The notes: generated by a model from the sequence alone, not told the origin. 64,000 bases of DNA from Jeotgalicoccus saudimassiliensis (GCF_000756715.1 NZ_CCSE01000001.1:1054001-1118000), one strand, 5' to 3'; numbered from the stretch's first letter, positions 55,966-64,000 are shown. Numbers and translations are program-made.

Positions 55966-56952
55966 GATTTTCGTAAATTTATTCGCCCGGCTGAAGGTTA
56001 ACATTATCGTCGTATACTCTCCGTAACGGGACGTAACACCGATATTCACACCAAGCACACCACATACTTCCTTAGTTAAATACAGACCCATGCCTGTCGA
56101 CTGCTCATCGTCGTGATCACTCGTCGAAGTAAAACCGGAGTCGAATATCCGGCCGATGTCTTTTTGTTTTATGCCTCTCCCGTAATCGGTAATGGTGAGA
56201 GTCATCTGTCCATTTACAACTTCCCCGTTAATTAAAATATCATTATTTCCCGAGTACTTTACGCTGTTCGTAATAATCTGATCCAGCACGAACTGCATCC
56301 ATTTTCTGTCCGTATAAACGACTGGTTCCGACAGATTGATATCAAAGCCGATATTTTTCTGCATGCAGATTTCGCGCAGTTTTTTAACAGAAGTGTTTAA
56401 CAGCTCCGCGAGATTAATCTCTTCTATATATAAATCATTTTTAATGTTCGGCATGCGTTGTAAATACAGCACTTCATTCAGCATACTGTTCAGGCGCGTC
56501 CATTCCACACTGATTTTCCTGCCCTCTTCTCCGTGAAGGTCGTCAATCATCAGTTTCATCGTCGTCACCGGCATTTTCATATCATGTATAAACCGCGTCA
56601 GTTCATCGAGGTTTTCTCTTGTCCGCTGCGATTCTTTATCGAGCTCCTCCTGGTGCTTAACCCGGAGTTCATCGAGTTTTTCATATATAATCCGTTGATT
56701 CGGTGTCTCCCCGGCCGGCATGCCGACGACATCATCCAGCGATTCGAGACTTTGAAAGCTGCTGTTAAACTTTCTTTTTCTAATGACATCCCAAATAATA
56801 TAGACGACAAAAATCAGCAGATTAAAAAGAGAAATATAAATCACAGAGATATTCGGAATGCTGCTGTCAATCAGACCAATCAGCAGAATAACCGCATTAA
56901 AAGCGGCAAAGAGCAGAAAGACGGGAATATTCTCTTTAACGTACATATTCAT
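55954..56952 (-). CDS. Intramembrane-sensing histidine kinase, BceS/GraS-like
   Basis: A 332-residue kinase with two N-terminal spans (~8-28 and ~37-56) separated by only about eight residues, so it has almost no extracellular sensor and should read the ABC transporter instead. His123 lies in RFIHDMKMPVTTM; the ATPase boxes are DQIITNSVKYS, DYGRGIKQKDIGRIF and GMGLYL. Its ATG abuts the regulator's stop codon; an ATG two codons later (56946) has better spacing to GAGGAG and may be the true start. Confidence 0.93.
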   Translation of the reverse strand: MNMYVKENIPVFLLFAAFNAVILLIGLIDSSIPNISVIYISLFNLLIFVVYIIWDVIRKRKFNSSFQSLESLDDVVGMPAGETPNQRIIYEKLDELRVKHQEELDKESQRTRENLDELTRFIHDMKMPVTTMKLMIDDLHGEEGRKISVEWTRLNSMLNEVLYLQRMPNIKNDLYIEEINLAELLNTSVKKLREICMQKNIGFDINLSEPVVYTDRKWMQFVLDQIITNSVKYSGNNDILINGEVVNGQMTLTITDYGRGIKQKDIGRIFDSGFTSTSDHDDEQSTGMGLYLTKEVCGVLGVNIGVTSRYGEYTTIMLTFSRANKFTKITVK

Positions 56953-57627
56953 CTACTCCTCTAAAATGTAGCCGATGCCTGTTTTCGTCACTATCGCGTG
57001 ACTCAAACCGATTGATTCAAGCTTTTTACGCAGTCTGTTGACGTTAACTGTCAGTGTATTGTCACTGATAAACTTCGAATCATCCCACAGCGCTTCGATG
57101 ATTTCTGTCCGGGAGACCGTCTCTCCCCTGTGCTGCGCCAGTATCGACAGAATATGGGATTCATTTTTCGTCAGCTCGATAATGCTGTCGTTTAATGTGA
57201 CCGTCAGCTTTTTAAAATCGACTACCGCTTCCCTGAATTTCAGCACATTAATTTCCGTGTGCTGATACTCATACGTGCGCCTTAACAGCGCCTGTACTTT
57301 CGCGTTCAGCACTTCAAAGTTAAACGGCTTCTGCACGTAATCATCCGCGCCCATCTGCATACTCATCACCATATCTGCCGGGTGGTCTCTCGACGACAGA
57401 AATATAATCGGCACGCTGGATACATTCCGAATCATGCGGCACCAGTAAAATCCGTCGAATTTCGGCAGCGTAATATCGACGATCACGAGCTCCGGGTCAA
57501 TCTTTATAAAGTCGCTCATCACATCGTTAAAATCCGTTACACCGGACGCAATTATATTCCATTCTTTAAACCGCGCTGCCAGTTCATCCAGCAGCACCGG
57601 ATCGTCTTCTATTATCAGCAGTTTCAT
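56953..57627 (-). CDS. Response regulator, BceR/GraR-like (OmpR family)
   Basis: A 224-residue regulator. The receiver has Asp8-Asp9 and phospho-acceptor Asp51 in VIVDITLPKFDGFYWCR, with the Lys of DDYVQKPF. The winged-helix DNA-binding domain spans ~130-224 (LSILAQHRGETVSRTEIIEALWD). DITLPKFDGFYWCR and SMQMGADDYVQKPFN are close to GraR/BceR, regulators of peptide-antibiotic resistance. It follows DUF418 by 11 nt and abuts the kinase gene. Confidence 0.94.
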   Translation of the reverse strand: MKLLIIEDDPVLLDELAARFKEWNIIASGVTDFNDVMSDFIKIDPELVIVDITLPKFDGFYWCRMIRNVSSVPIIFLSSRDHPADMVMSMQMGADDYVQKPFNFEVLNAKVQALLRRTYEYQHTEINVLKFREAVVDFKKLTVTLNDSIIELTKNESHILSILAQHRGETVSRTEIIEALWDDSKFISDNTLTVNVNRLRKKLESIGLSHAIVTKTGIGYILEE

Positions 57628-57638
57628 CTAAATACCCC

Positions 57639-58844
57639 TTAACGTTTTCTGATTGGCATCACATTTAAATAAGTAAAACAGCGCCATATCCACTCGAGCG
57701 GTCCGTACGCGAAAAACTTCATCCATACAGTACTCAGTATAATCTGTAAGATGAACACCCCGAGTGCAACCGGTACAAACCATATCGCATTAATGCTGCC
57801 GAATAATCCGCCGATGTAAAAAATACCGAGCATAATCACTGTCTGTCCGATGTAATTCGTCAGCGCCATCTGACCGACCGGCTGCAGCAAACTTACGAAA
57901 CTTGGAATCTTCAGGAAAATCAAGGCAAGCGCTGCGACATATCCGAGCGACATCAATGGCCCGCCTACTGTACTTGACAGCATGGCTAACAAACTGTAAA
58001 CCACGTCGTTAAACTGATATGTCGTTAAATAGCCTGTAAAGATTTTCACCGGCAGCCCGATGCCGATACCGATTACCGTGACTTTTCTTAACAGCGGAAT
58101 GTGGCTGCTCAAATTAGTAAACCACCCTTTTTGTCCCGCATACAGTCCGATTAAAAACATCGCCAGTACATTCGGTATAACAAATAGAGCACCTGATGCA
58201 GAAATCCCGAGAATCGTTGCATTCATGCCGACGATATCAGCATACGAACCGTTTAAAACAGTCTCTGTCATATTCAGTGTATAGACAAAGCCCTGCGATT
58301 CAAGATCCATGCCTGCAGTATACTTTTCCATCATAAATGTTGCTGCAGACATTAAAACGACCATAACCGATGTCACGATGAGCAGAATAACCGCAATAAT
58401 TAAATTGACTTTCGGTTTGAATTTGTAAAATAACAAAAGGAATATCCCGGTAACCGCGTACGTCCATAAAATATCACCGTACCATAACAAAATTCCGTGC
58501 ATCAGTCCGAACACGAGAAGCAGTCCGAGCCTTCTTAAAAACAGTGCCGACACCGACTGCGTTTTCTTTTCCGCACGCGATAAAAATATAAAGAAGCCGA
58601 GACCGAACAAAAATGAAAACATCGTATAAAAATTAGTCGTCACAAATGTATTGATAAAAAATAATGACAGCTCATTCCAGAATCCGGTATAAATTTCCGT
58701 ACGCGTGCCACTGAAACTGTCATCGAGATCAGGACCGGCAAATGACATGATGTTCATCATCAGTATGCCGAGCAGTGCAAATCCGCGGATGCCGTCTATT
58801 TCAAAAACTCTTTTGTTAAACTCTATCGGATTATTCTCTCCCAT
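57639..58844 (-). CDS. DUF418 membrane protein
   Basis: A 401-residue protein with about nine or ten spans. The N-terminal block IDGIRGFALLGILMMNIMSF and C-terminal GPLEWIWRCFTYL are the DUF418 signatures (a family related to YeiB and some acyltransferases). Function is unknown. It is first in a unit with the Bce-like regulator and kinase, so a role in the same envelope or peptide response is possible. ATG at 58844 behind GGAGGT. Confidence 0.9.
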   Translation of the reverse strand: MGENNPIEFNKRVFEIDGIRGFALLGILMMNIMSFAGPDLDDSFSGTRTEIYTGFWNELSLFFINTFVTTNFYTMFSFLFGLGFFIFLSRAEKKTQSVSALFLRRLGLLLVFGLMHGILLWYGDILWTYAVTGIFLLLFYKFKPKVNLIIAVILLIVTSVMVVLMSAATFMMEKYTAGMDLESQGFVYTLNMTETVLNGSYADIVGMNATILGISASGALFVIPNVLAMFLIGLYAGQKGWFTNLSSHIPLLRKVTVIGIGIGLPVKIFTGYLTTYQFNDVVYSLLAMLSSTVGGPLMSLGYVAALALIFLKIPSFVSLLQPVGQMALTNYIGQTVIMLGIFYIGGLFGSINAIWFVPVALGVFILQIILSTVWMKFFAYGPLEWIWRCFTYLNVMPIRKR

Positions 58845-58861
58845 AACTCTACCTCCATTTA

Positions 58862-58881
58862 GGATAAGTATACTTCTATCC
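58862..58881. promoter_or_regulatory. Candidate operator/promoter before DUF418-regulator-kinase unit
   Basis: GGATAAGTATACTTCTATCC is a near-palindrome (GGATA/TATCC arms around AAGTATACTT). On the minus strand it contains TATACT, a -10-like box. It lies 18 bp from the DUF418 start, so it would overlap the promoter. Confidence 0.4.
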
Positions 58882-58961
58882 GAATAAAATTAAAACTGAA
58901 GACAGCGGCGGGTGATCACGGGAACTTTATTGAGTATACGGACACACCCGCCCGCCGCATA

Positions 58962-58998
58962 CAAAAAAACCGGAAACCCCCTTTGGGATTTCCGGTTT
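58962..58998 (-). terminator. Terminator after 89-residue membrane protein gene
   Basis: The stem AAACCGGAAA-CCC/GGG-TTTCCGGTTT is followed by TTTTG on the minus strand. Confidence 0.88.
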
Positions 58999-59003
58999 CT
59001 GCA

Positions 59004-59273
59004 TCAAAACTGCATAAACGACGGCGGTTCGCCTGTAATGTAAGTATATAAGTAGTAAAAACAAATACCCAGTACAGGAACAACGATGACGACGAATAAA
59101 AACAGTTTCAAAAACTTCGTTAAAATTTTATATAAAATCATGATGGCGATAATAATCAGCCCGCCATACAGTATGTTCTGCCATGTGTAATCCAGAATGT
59201 AAAATCCGGTGAAATTGATTACAAATATTGACGCGACGCTGGCTAAAATTATCATTATTAAACGCATTAACAC
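59004..59273 (-). CDS. Small membrane protein of unknown function
   Basis: About 89 residues with three hydrophobic segments (IMIILASVASIFVINF, ILYGGLIIIAIMILY, LFLFVVIVVPVLGICFYYL) and a short tail ending PPSFMQF. I do not recognise the family. The likely start is GTG at 59273, 8 nt after GGAG; an ATG at 59297 has no ribosome site and an ATG at 59267 is also possible. Single gene between the MFS gene and the DUF418 unit, with its own terminator. Confidence 0.65.
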   Translation of the reverse strand: MLMRLIMIILASVASIFVINFTGFYILDYTWQNILYGGLIIIAIMILYKILTKFLKLFLFVVIVVPVLGICFYYLYTYITGEPPSFMQF

Positions 59274-59332
59274 ATTAACCGCTCCTTTTATCGTCATTTA
59301 ATTATAATTCATTCACCGCATTATTCAAAATT

Positions 59333-60475
59333 TTACACCGTCTGCGGTTTAATTTGTGTTGCTGCAATCAGACCGCACAGCACGATAACAAATCCAAGCC
59401 ACGGTCCGTAGCTGATATCGAAATTGCTGATAAACAGCCCGCCGATTACCGCACCGATACCAATTCCAAGGTTAAGCGCCGACATGTTCCAGCTGAATAC
59501 GTTCGAGCTTGAGCCTTCGACGTTTTCAACCAGTCCGCCCTGCACTGCAGGGGATGTTGCCCACTGGAATAAGCTCCACACAAACATATTGATATAGAAC
59601 AGTACAGGTGTACCATACAGGAACGGCATAACTGCAAGACTCACAAGGAACATCGCCATCATCAGCATAACCGTTTTTTTCGGTCCGATTTTATCGATCA
59701 GGTTACCGCCGAGATACGTTCCTGTCATACCGCCGATACCGGTAATTAATAATGCGAACGACACGTTTTCAAGCGTGAAGCCGTGTGATGTCATTAACGG
59801 TGAAATGTAACCGAGGATAATGTAGTTACCCACGAGCACCGACAGCGTAACTGCGATGTAGAGCGCCACATTTTTCTTCGATTTAATTCTGCTCTTCTGC
59901 ACACCTTCAGGTGTATTGTCGACAAGTGCTTCCGAACGTACGAACATCAGCACACCGAGTCCGACCAGGATCGCAAGAATGATAACGAGGCCGAAAATAA
60001 TTCTCCAGCCGAACTGCGCGCCGATAATTGTACCAATCGGTATCCCGAACACGTTTGCAGCACTGAAGCCCATGTAGACAAGTGCAAGCATTTTACCGCG
60101 GACATGCGGTTCCGACAGCACTACTGTCATATCGAGTACTTTAACGATAAAGACCGCTGCAGCCATCGCTGTGATTACACGTCCGAGTGACAGTATCATA
60201 AACGAGTTGGCGAGACCAAATACAACGTTACCGATTATAAATACAACAAGTGAAATCAATACAACCAGTTTCGGCTGCATGTTTTCAGCTGCACGGATTA
60301 ATATCGGTCCAAACAAAGCAAAGCTGACTGCGTAAACAGTAATCAGCTGTCCGGTCAGAGCATGACTTATACCGAGATCGTCACTCATCAGCTCCAGAAT
60401 TCCGGAAACGATTAATTCCATCATACCAAGCAGGAAAATACCTACTGTAAAGGTAATGATCAGTTTTTTATTCAT
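59333..60475 (-). CDS. MFS transporter (DHA1-type exporter)
   Basis: A 380-residue membrane protein with 12 predicted spans. The MFS DHA1 pattern is seen in LLGMMELIVSGILELMSDDLGIS at the start, the loop after span 2 (LIRAAENMQPKL) and motif C in span 5 (MGFSAANVFGIPIGTIIG). Such proteins usually export drugs, sugars or amino acids; substrate unknown. ATG at 60475 behind GAGGAA. No adjacent MarR or TetR regulator. Confidence 0.9.
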   Translation of the reverse strand: MNKKLIITFTVGIFLLGMMELIVSGILELMSDDLGISHALTGQLITVYAVSFALFGPILIRAAENMQPKLVVLISLVVFIIGNVVFGLANSFMILSLGRVITAMAAAVFIVKVLDMTVVLSEPHVRGKMLALVYMGFSAANVFGIPIGTIIGAQFGWRIIFGLVIILAILVGLGVLMFVRSEALVDNTPEGVQKSRIKSKKNVALYIAVTLSVLVGNYIILGYISPLMTSHGFTLENVSFALLITGIGGMTGTYLGGNLIDKIGPKKTVMLMMAMFLVSLAVMPFLYGTPVLFYINMFVWSLFQWATSPAVQGGLVENVEGSSSNVFSWNMSALNLGIGIGAVIGGLFISNFDISYGPWLGFVIVLCGLIAATQIKPQTV

Positions 60476-60591
60476 ATGTATTCCTCACATTTAAGTTAAT
60501 ATAGTTTTAAAAGGCAACTTGATTATTATACAATTATTAGAGAGACGTTTCAAATGACAATTTGTGTCTAATTTATATATGAGGTGTAAAT

Positions 60592-61083
60592 ATGAGGAGA
60601 TTAATGTTTTTAGTGCCGTTTATCGTATTATTCCTCGGTGCGTGCAGCAGTGAATCCGAAGAAAACTATACGCAGATGCTCGGTGCTTTCGAGCGAAACG
60701 ACAGTGAGCTGAATACGAAACTCGATGAAACGGCGAAAAACATAAGTAAAGAGTCCAACCGGGACAAAGCTCTTCAAAGTATTAATGACGATATTATTCC
60801 AAGTATCGGCGATTTCCGCCAGACCATTAATAATTACACGCTGACAGATGAAAATCATCTGGAAGTTCAGGATGCGATGACTGATTACCTCGACCAGGTA
60901 GAAGACTTGATGGTGCTGTACAGTAACCTTAATGAAGATTTCTTTTTCGTTAATCCGCTCGGTGATGATTCCATTGATGAAAGATTAAACACTGCGCTCG
61001 ACAACATCAGCGCTCAGGAAAAAGAAATGCATGAAGCGAAAGAAAAAGTCAATCAGCTGATTGGAGACAATCAGGCAGAATAA
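60592..61083 (+). CDS. Predicted lipoprotein, helical, unknown function
   Basis: A 163-residue lipoprotein with signal peptide MRRLMFLVPFIVLFLGAC (lipobox LGAC, Cys18). The mature part is highly charged and helical (EENYTQMLGAFERNDSELN to EKEMHEAKEKVNQLIG) and may form a coiled-coil bundle. I do not recognise the family. ATG at 60592 behind GAGGTG. Divergent from the MFS gene; it runs into array I 33 bp after its stop codon without its own terminator. Confidence 0.78.
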   Translation: MRRLMFLVPFIVLFLGACSSESEENYTQMLGAFERNDSELNTKLDETAKNISKESNRDKALQSINDDIIPSIGDFRQTINNYTLTDENHLEVQDAMTDYLDQVEDLMVLYSNLNEDFFFVNPLGDDSIDERLNTALDNISAQEKEMHEAKEKVNQLIGDNQAE

Positions 61084-61115
61084 CCGGTGTGTGTTGGTTG
61101 GGGTTGGATGGGGTT

Positions 61116-61392
61116 GGTTCACAACGGCCAGCCGCCGTTGTGAATCGATAAGACCCGGATGACAACGGCCAATCACCGTTGTGAACCGGCAGACCCCGAA
61201 TGACAACGGGACATCGCCGTTGTGAACCGACAGACCCCGAATGACAACGGGACATCACTGTTGTGAACCGGCAGACCCCGAATGACAACGGGACATCACT
61301 GTTGTGAACCGACAGACCCCGGATGACAACGGGACATCACCGTTGTGAACCGACAGACCCCGGATGACAACGGCACACCGCCGTTGTCATCC
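61116..61392. repeat. Array I: 7 tandem 41-bp units, ACAACGG family, reverse orientation
   Basis: Cores start at 61121, 61162, 61203, 61244, 61285, 61326 and 61367. The core is ACAACGGGACATC(A/G)C(C/T)GTTGT. Inner units read GGATGAC-core-GTGAACC, the reverse of arrays A, E, F and G (GGTTCAC-core-GTCATTC). The first unit is flanked by GGTTCAC/GTGAATC and the last by GGATGAC/GTCATCC, so each end unit is nearly symmetric. It fills the convergent gap before the dipeptidase terminator. Confidence 0.95.
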
Positions 61393-61427
61393 GACCCACC
61401 CAAACCCCAAACCACACATACAAATTC

Positions 61428-61459
61428 ACCCCGCAGATCTTATAATCTGCGGGGTATTT
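61428..61459. terminator. Terminator between array I and dipeptidase gene
   Basis: The stem ACCCCGCAGAT/ATCTGCGGGGT has T5 on the plus strand and a weaker T-tract on the minus strand. It may stop transcripts from both convergent genes. Confidence 0.75.
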
Positions 61460-62407
61460 TTAACAAAATCGCTCTATAAAGTTTTTCGAGGCAATGCCTT
61501 CGGTGAATTCCTCACCGTATTTTGAACGTAAAGCTTCTATTAAATTACCGTATTTTGATGCGTCTTCAAGATTTTCGACAAATACATCAATACCGTCGAA
61601 GTCGGAACCGAGTCCGATATGCTTTTCTCCGCCGAGTTCGATTATTTTATCGACGTGCTTTACCAGGTCATCAATCGTCACGTTACCTTCTCCGATAAAT
61701 GGCGGACAGAATACGATATTTATCATGCCGCCTTTTTCAATAAGCTGTTCAATCTGGTCATCGTGCAGGTTTCTCGCATGATCGTGAATAACCCGTACAT
61801 TGGAATGGCTGGCGAATACATGCTTTCCGTGCTCAATCACATCTTTAAACCCTTCGACATTCAAATGACTGACGTCTATCAGTACATCATTTTTGTTACA
61901 TTCCTCAACGACCTGCACACCGAATTCACTTAACCCTGTGCCGCGTTTTTCTCCTACACCGTCAGCAACCAGGTTGCCGTTGTTCCAGACAAGTCCAAGT
62001 GACAGCACACCCAGTCTGAACAGTGTTCGCAGTTTCATTAAATCGTTGCCGAACGCATCCGATCCTTCCAGTGTCAGCACAGCACCGTACTCGTGTTCTT
62101 TTAAATTTTTAATGTCCGAAAGCTTCTTAATATGCACCATATTGTCCATCGTCAGCACTTCTTCGTAAAATGCATCGATCTGTTCCAGCGCATGCTGCCA
62201 TTTTTCGTTATCCGGAATACCGGGAGAAATGAATATTGCGTAAAACTGTACTTTCACATTTCCTTTAATTCTGCGTTCCATATTCACATCAAGTTCATCC
62301 GAGTTTAAATAGTTCAGCTGCCGCTCCTGTTGAAAATAACCGTGCGTTGCACGGGCGTCACCTTGAAGTTTCAATAAAGCATCGCAATGTGTATCAATAA
62401 TATTCAT
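61460..62407 (-). CDS. Membrane-dipeptidase-type metallopeptidase (M19)
   Basis: A 315-residue TIM-barrel zinc dipeptidase. Zinc ligands lie in IIDTHCDALLKL (His-x-Asp), the bridging Glu in AVLTLEGSDAF, and later His residues in DVSHLN and FASHSNVRVIHDHARNL, with GLGSDFDG near the C-terminus. Bacterial relatives cleave L,D- or D-containing dipeptides. ATG at 62407 behind GGGGAG. Divergent from the YjiH gene; a CcpA-like site lies 50 bp upstream. Confidence 0.93.
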   Translation of the reverse strand: MNIIDTHCDALLKLQGDARATHGYFQQERQLNYLNSDELDVNMERRIKGNVKVQFYAIFISPGIPDNEKWQHALEQIDAFYEEVLTMDNMVHIKKLSDIKNLKEHEYGAVLTLEGSDAFGNDLMKLRTLFRLGVLSLGLVWNNGNLVADGVGEKRGTGLSEFGVQVVEECNKNDVLIDVSHLNVEGFKDVIEHGKHVFASHSNVRVIHDHARNLHDDQIEQLIEKGGMINIVFCPPFIGEGNVTIDDLVKHVDKIIELGGEKHIGLGSDFDGIDVFVENLEDASKYGNLIEALRSKYGEEFTEGIASKNFIERFC

Positions 62408-62457
62408 AAATATCTCCCCTTTTCTCTATTATTCCATTATAATAGAAATCAGCGTAT

Positions 62458-62472
62458 ATGAAAACGTTTTCT
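62458..62472. promoter_or_regulatory. cre site (CcpA) between dipeptidase and yjiH-like genes
   Basis: ATGAAAACGTTTTCT matches the cre consensus WTGNAANCGNNNNCW at every position. It lies immediately upstream of the -35 box of the YjiH promoter, a place where CcpA could activate that gene or repress the divergent dipeptidase gene. Confidence 0.6.
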
Positions 62473-62474
62473 AC

Positions 62475-62502
62475 TTTACTATTATTCATAAACTTGTATA
62501 AT
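62475..62502 (+). promoter_or_regulatory. Promoter of yjiH-like gene
   Basis: TTTACT (62475-62480), 16-bp spacer, TATAAT (62497-62502). Confidence 0.65.
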
Positions 62503-62556
62503 TATTTAGTACATAAATATTAAATAGTTAAATTTACAATAAAAAGAGGGTATATT

Positions 62557-63885
62557 ATGTCACGTTTTTCTACATTCTTAAAGTTCTTTATCCCTTCTGT
62601 CATCGGTGTGTTCATGTTCCTTGTGCCGCTGAAGATCGATGGAGATACGACTGTTCCCGTTGCCTTTCTCGCGAGTGCCATCATAGATTTTATCACCATT
62701 GAAACCATTACACTGCTGACAGTTGCAGTTATTGTTATTTCGGCAGTTTTCAGTATTATATACAGCTGGATGATAAAAACCGGTTCCGGTTTTATGCATG
62801 ATGTATTTAATACTTCCAACTTCTGGGTTATTTTAAGAGCAATCGGTGCGTTATTTGCAGTACTTGCATATGCACAGTTTGGTCCGGAGATGATTACTTC
62901 CGAAAATACCGGAGCGATGATCCTGCATGATCTGCAGCCAACGTTATTCACTGTATTCATCATTGCCGGATTCTTCCTGCCGCTTCTGTTAAATTACGGA
63001 CTGCTGGAGTTTATCGGTACAGTATTTTCAAAAATTATGCGTCCGCTGTTCACACTTCCGGGGCGTTCGACAGTCGATAATCTGGCTTCATGGGTCGGCG
63101 ACGGTACTGTCGGTGTCATTTTAACAAGCAAACAATATGAAGACGGTTACTACACTAAGCGTGAGGCAAGTGTTATCGCTTCGACATTCTCGGTTGTGTC
63201 CATTACGTTTACGATTGTTATTCTCGATTTAATCGGCCTGATGCATATGTTCGGCCAGTTCTATTTAACAATTATCGTTGCAGGTGTTGCCGCAGCATTA
63301 ATTATGCCGCGTATCCCGCCATTATCTAAAATTGAAGACAGCTATTACAACAGTGAATCGGTACTTGAAGAAACGATTCCTGAAGGTTATAACCCGATTT
63401 CCTGGGGTTACAAGCAGGCGATGGACAAAGCGGAGAAATCTCCAGGTATTCTGCCGTTAATTAAAGAAGGAATTAAAACTGTATTTGATACATGGTTCGG
63501 TGTACTTCCAGTCGTTATGGCGATTGGTACACTCGGTACTATTCTTGCAGAATATACACCAATCTTTGCATGGCTCGGCATGCCGTTCGTTCCATTACTT
63601 GAAATGATCGGAATTCCCGAAGCACAGGCGATGAGTGAAACGATTTTTATCGGGTTTACCGATATGTTCCTGCCGGCCATTCTGATTGAAAGCGTACAGA
63701 GTGATATGACCCGCTTCATCGTTGGTGCAATGAGTATTACACAGCTCATTTACCTCTCTGAAGTCGGCGGCGTGATTCTCGGTTCGAAAATCCCGCTTGG
63801 AATCGGCAAACTGTTTGTAATCTTCCTGCTCAGAACAATTATCACATTACCAATCGTTATCGTTGCAGCATTACTTATTTTCTAA
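62557..63885 (+). CDS. YjiH-family membrane protein (nucleoside-recognition/Gate domain)
   Basis: A 442-residue protein with about ten spans. N-terminal FFIPSVIGVFMFLVPL and two Gate-like halves (around residues 130-250 and 300-430, with GDGTVGVILTSKQYEDGYY and SEVGGVILGSKIPLG) are typical of YjiH proteins, related to nucleoside-recognition domains of FeoB and SpoIVB-type proteins. Transport is likely but the substrate is unknown. ATG at 62557 behind GAGGG. It has its own promoter, cre site and terminator. Confidence 0.88.
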   Translation: MSRFSTFLKFFIPSVIGVFMFLVPLKIDGDTTVPVAFLASAIIDFITIETITLLTVAVIVISAVFSIIYSWMIKTGSGFMHDVFNTSNFWVILRAIGALFAVLAYAQFGPEMITSENTGAMILHDLQPTLFTVFIIAGFFLPLLLNYGLLEFIGTVFSKIMRPLFTLPGRSTVDNLASWVGDGTVGVILTSKQYEDGYYTKREASVIASTFSVVSITFTIVILDLIGLMHMFGQFYLTIIVAGVAAALIMPRIPPLSKIEDSYYNSESVLEETIPEGYNPISWGYKQAMDKAEKSPGILPLIKEGIKTVFDTWFGVLPVVMAIGTLGTILAEYTPIFAWLGMPFVPLLEMIGIPEAQAMSETIFIGFTDMFLPAILIESVQSDMTRFIVGAMSITQLIYLSEVGGVILGSKIPLGIGKLFVIFLLRTIITLPIVIVAALLIF

Positions 63886-63890
63886 GGCAA

Positions 63891-63927
63891 AAAGGTCAGC
63901 ATCCGGATGGATGCTGACCTTTTTTTT
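63891..63927 (+). terminator. Terminator after yjiH-like gene
   Basis: AAAGGTCAGCATCC/GGATGCTGACCTTT is followed by TTTTT. The T-run overlaps the tyrS stop codon on the other strand. Confidence 0.9.
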
Positions 63928-64000
63928 ATTTATAGCTGACAATCGTATATTTTTTCTTACCGCGGCGGAATACAGTGAATTCGCCGTTTATTTTATCATC
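63926..64000 (-). CDS. tyrS: Tyrosyl-tRNA synthetase, last 24 residues (cut by window edge)
   Basis: Only the C-terminal end of an S4-like RNA-binding domain is present: DDKINGEFTVFRRGKKKYTI, then VSYK and stop. The pattern matches the end of bacterial TyrRS, and tyrS lies near rpsD in staphylococcal genomes. The rest of the gene and any T-box leader are outside the window. Confidence 0.75.
   Translation of the reverse strand, partial: DDKINGEFTVFRRGKKKYTIVSYK

Overview
The window is ordinary low-GC Firmicute chromosome of the family Staphylococcaceae. Gene content and order (polA, icd, citZ, pyk, pfkA, accA, accD, malic enzyme, dnaE, nrnA, ytoI, ytkL, ald, usp, ackA, sppA, thiI, nifS-like, ezrA, fRMsr, rpsD, tyrS) follow the Staphylococcus backbone. 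Insertions and replacements (an AbgT transporter beside polA, no phoPR pair there, a queF/preQ1 locus) and a composition that looks richer in G+C than S. aureus suggest a relative such as Jeotgalicoccus, Salinicoccus or Nosocomiicoccus. The genus is inferred; no GC value or phylogeny was computed. No phage, plasmid, IS element, rRNA or tRNA gene was seen.

Layout. 1-18.3 kb, all minus strand: DNA polymerase I (cut by the window edge), AbgT transporter, citZ-icd (TCA entry), pfkA-pyk-lipoprotein (lower glycolysis), malic enzyme-GntR regulator-accD-accA (NADPH and malonyl-CoA supply), nrnA-dnaE. 18.4-31.8 kb: YtpI, YtoI, YtkL, an unrecognised protein, alanine dehydrogenase, UspA, a flavin monooxygenase, a cysteine hydrolase, sppA-RDD-YtxK-ackA, NAD kinase and a cytidine-deaminase-like enzyme. 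32.3-41.0 kb: a LysR/aminotransferase/RidA module, nifS-like/thiI sulfur transfer, ezrA, fRMsr and rpsD with an S4-type leader. 41.6-52.6 kb: cold-shock protein, an unusual membrane nuclease, a CitMHS citrate carrier, P5C dehydrogenase, a GNAT/M20/AbgA operon, an esterase-like hydrolase and a preQ1-riboswitch-controlled queF plus YhhQ transporter. 53.2-64 kb: a Bce-type peptide-sensing and resistance module (DUF418, response regulator, histidine kinase, ABC ATPase, permease), an MFS exporter, a lipoprotein, an M19 dipeptidase, a YjiH-family membrane protein and the 3' end of tyrS.

The most striking feature is not a gene. Nine intergenic gaps hold tandem arrays of 3 to 12 units. The period is 41 bp in seven arrays and 42 bp in two, and every unit has an internal dyad, although the sequences fall into at least four unrelated families. 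Five loci share the core ACAACGG-N7-CCGTTGT. All seven convergent gaps longer than about 100 bp hold an array; the other two arrays lie between an operon terminator and the next operon's start. No divergent gap has one. Several arrays are bounded by short inverted repeats. Constant spacing with changing sequence points to a structural or DNA-binding role, or to an amplification mechanism that fixes unit length. This is the best candidate for an undescribed system here.
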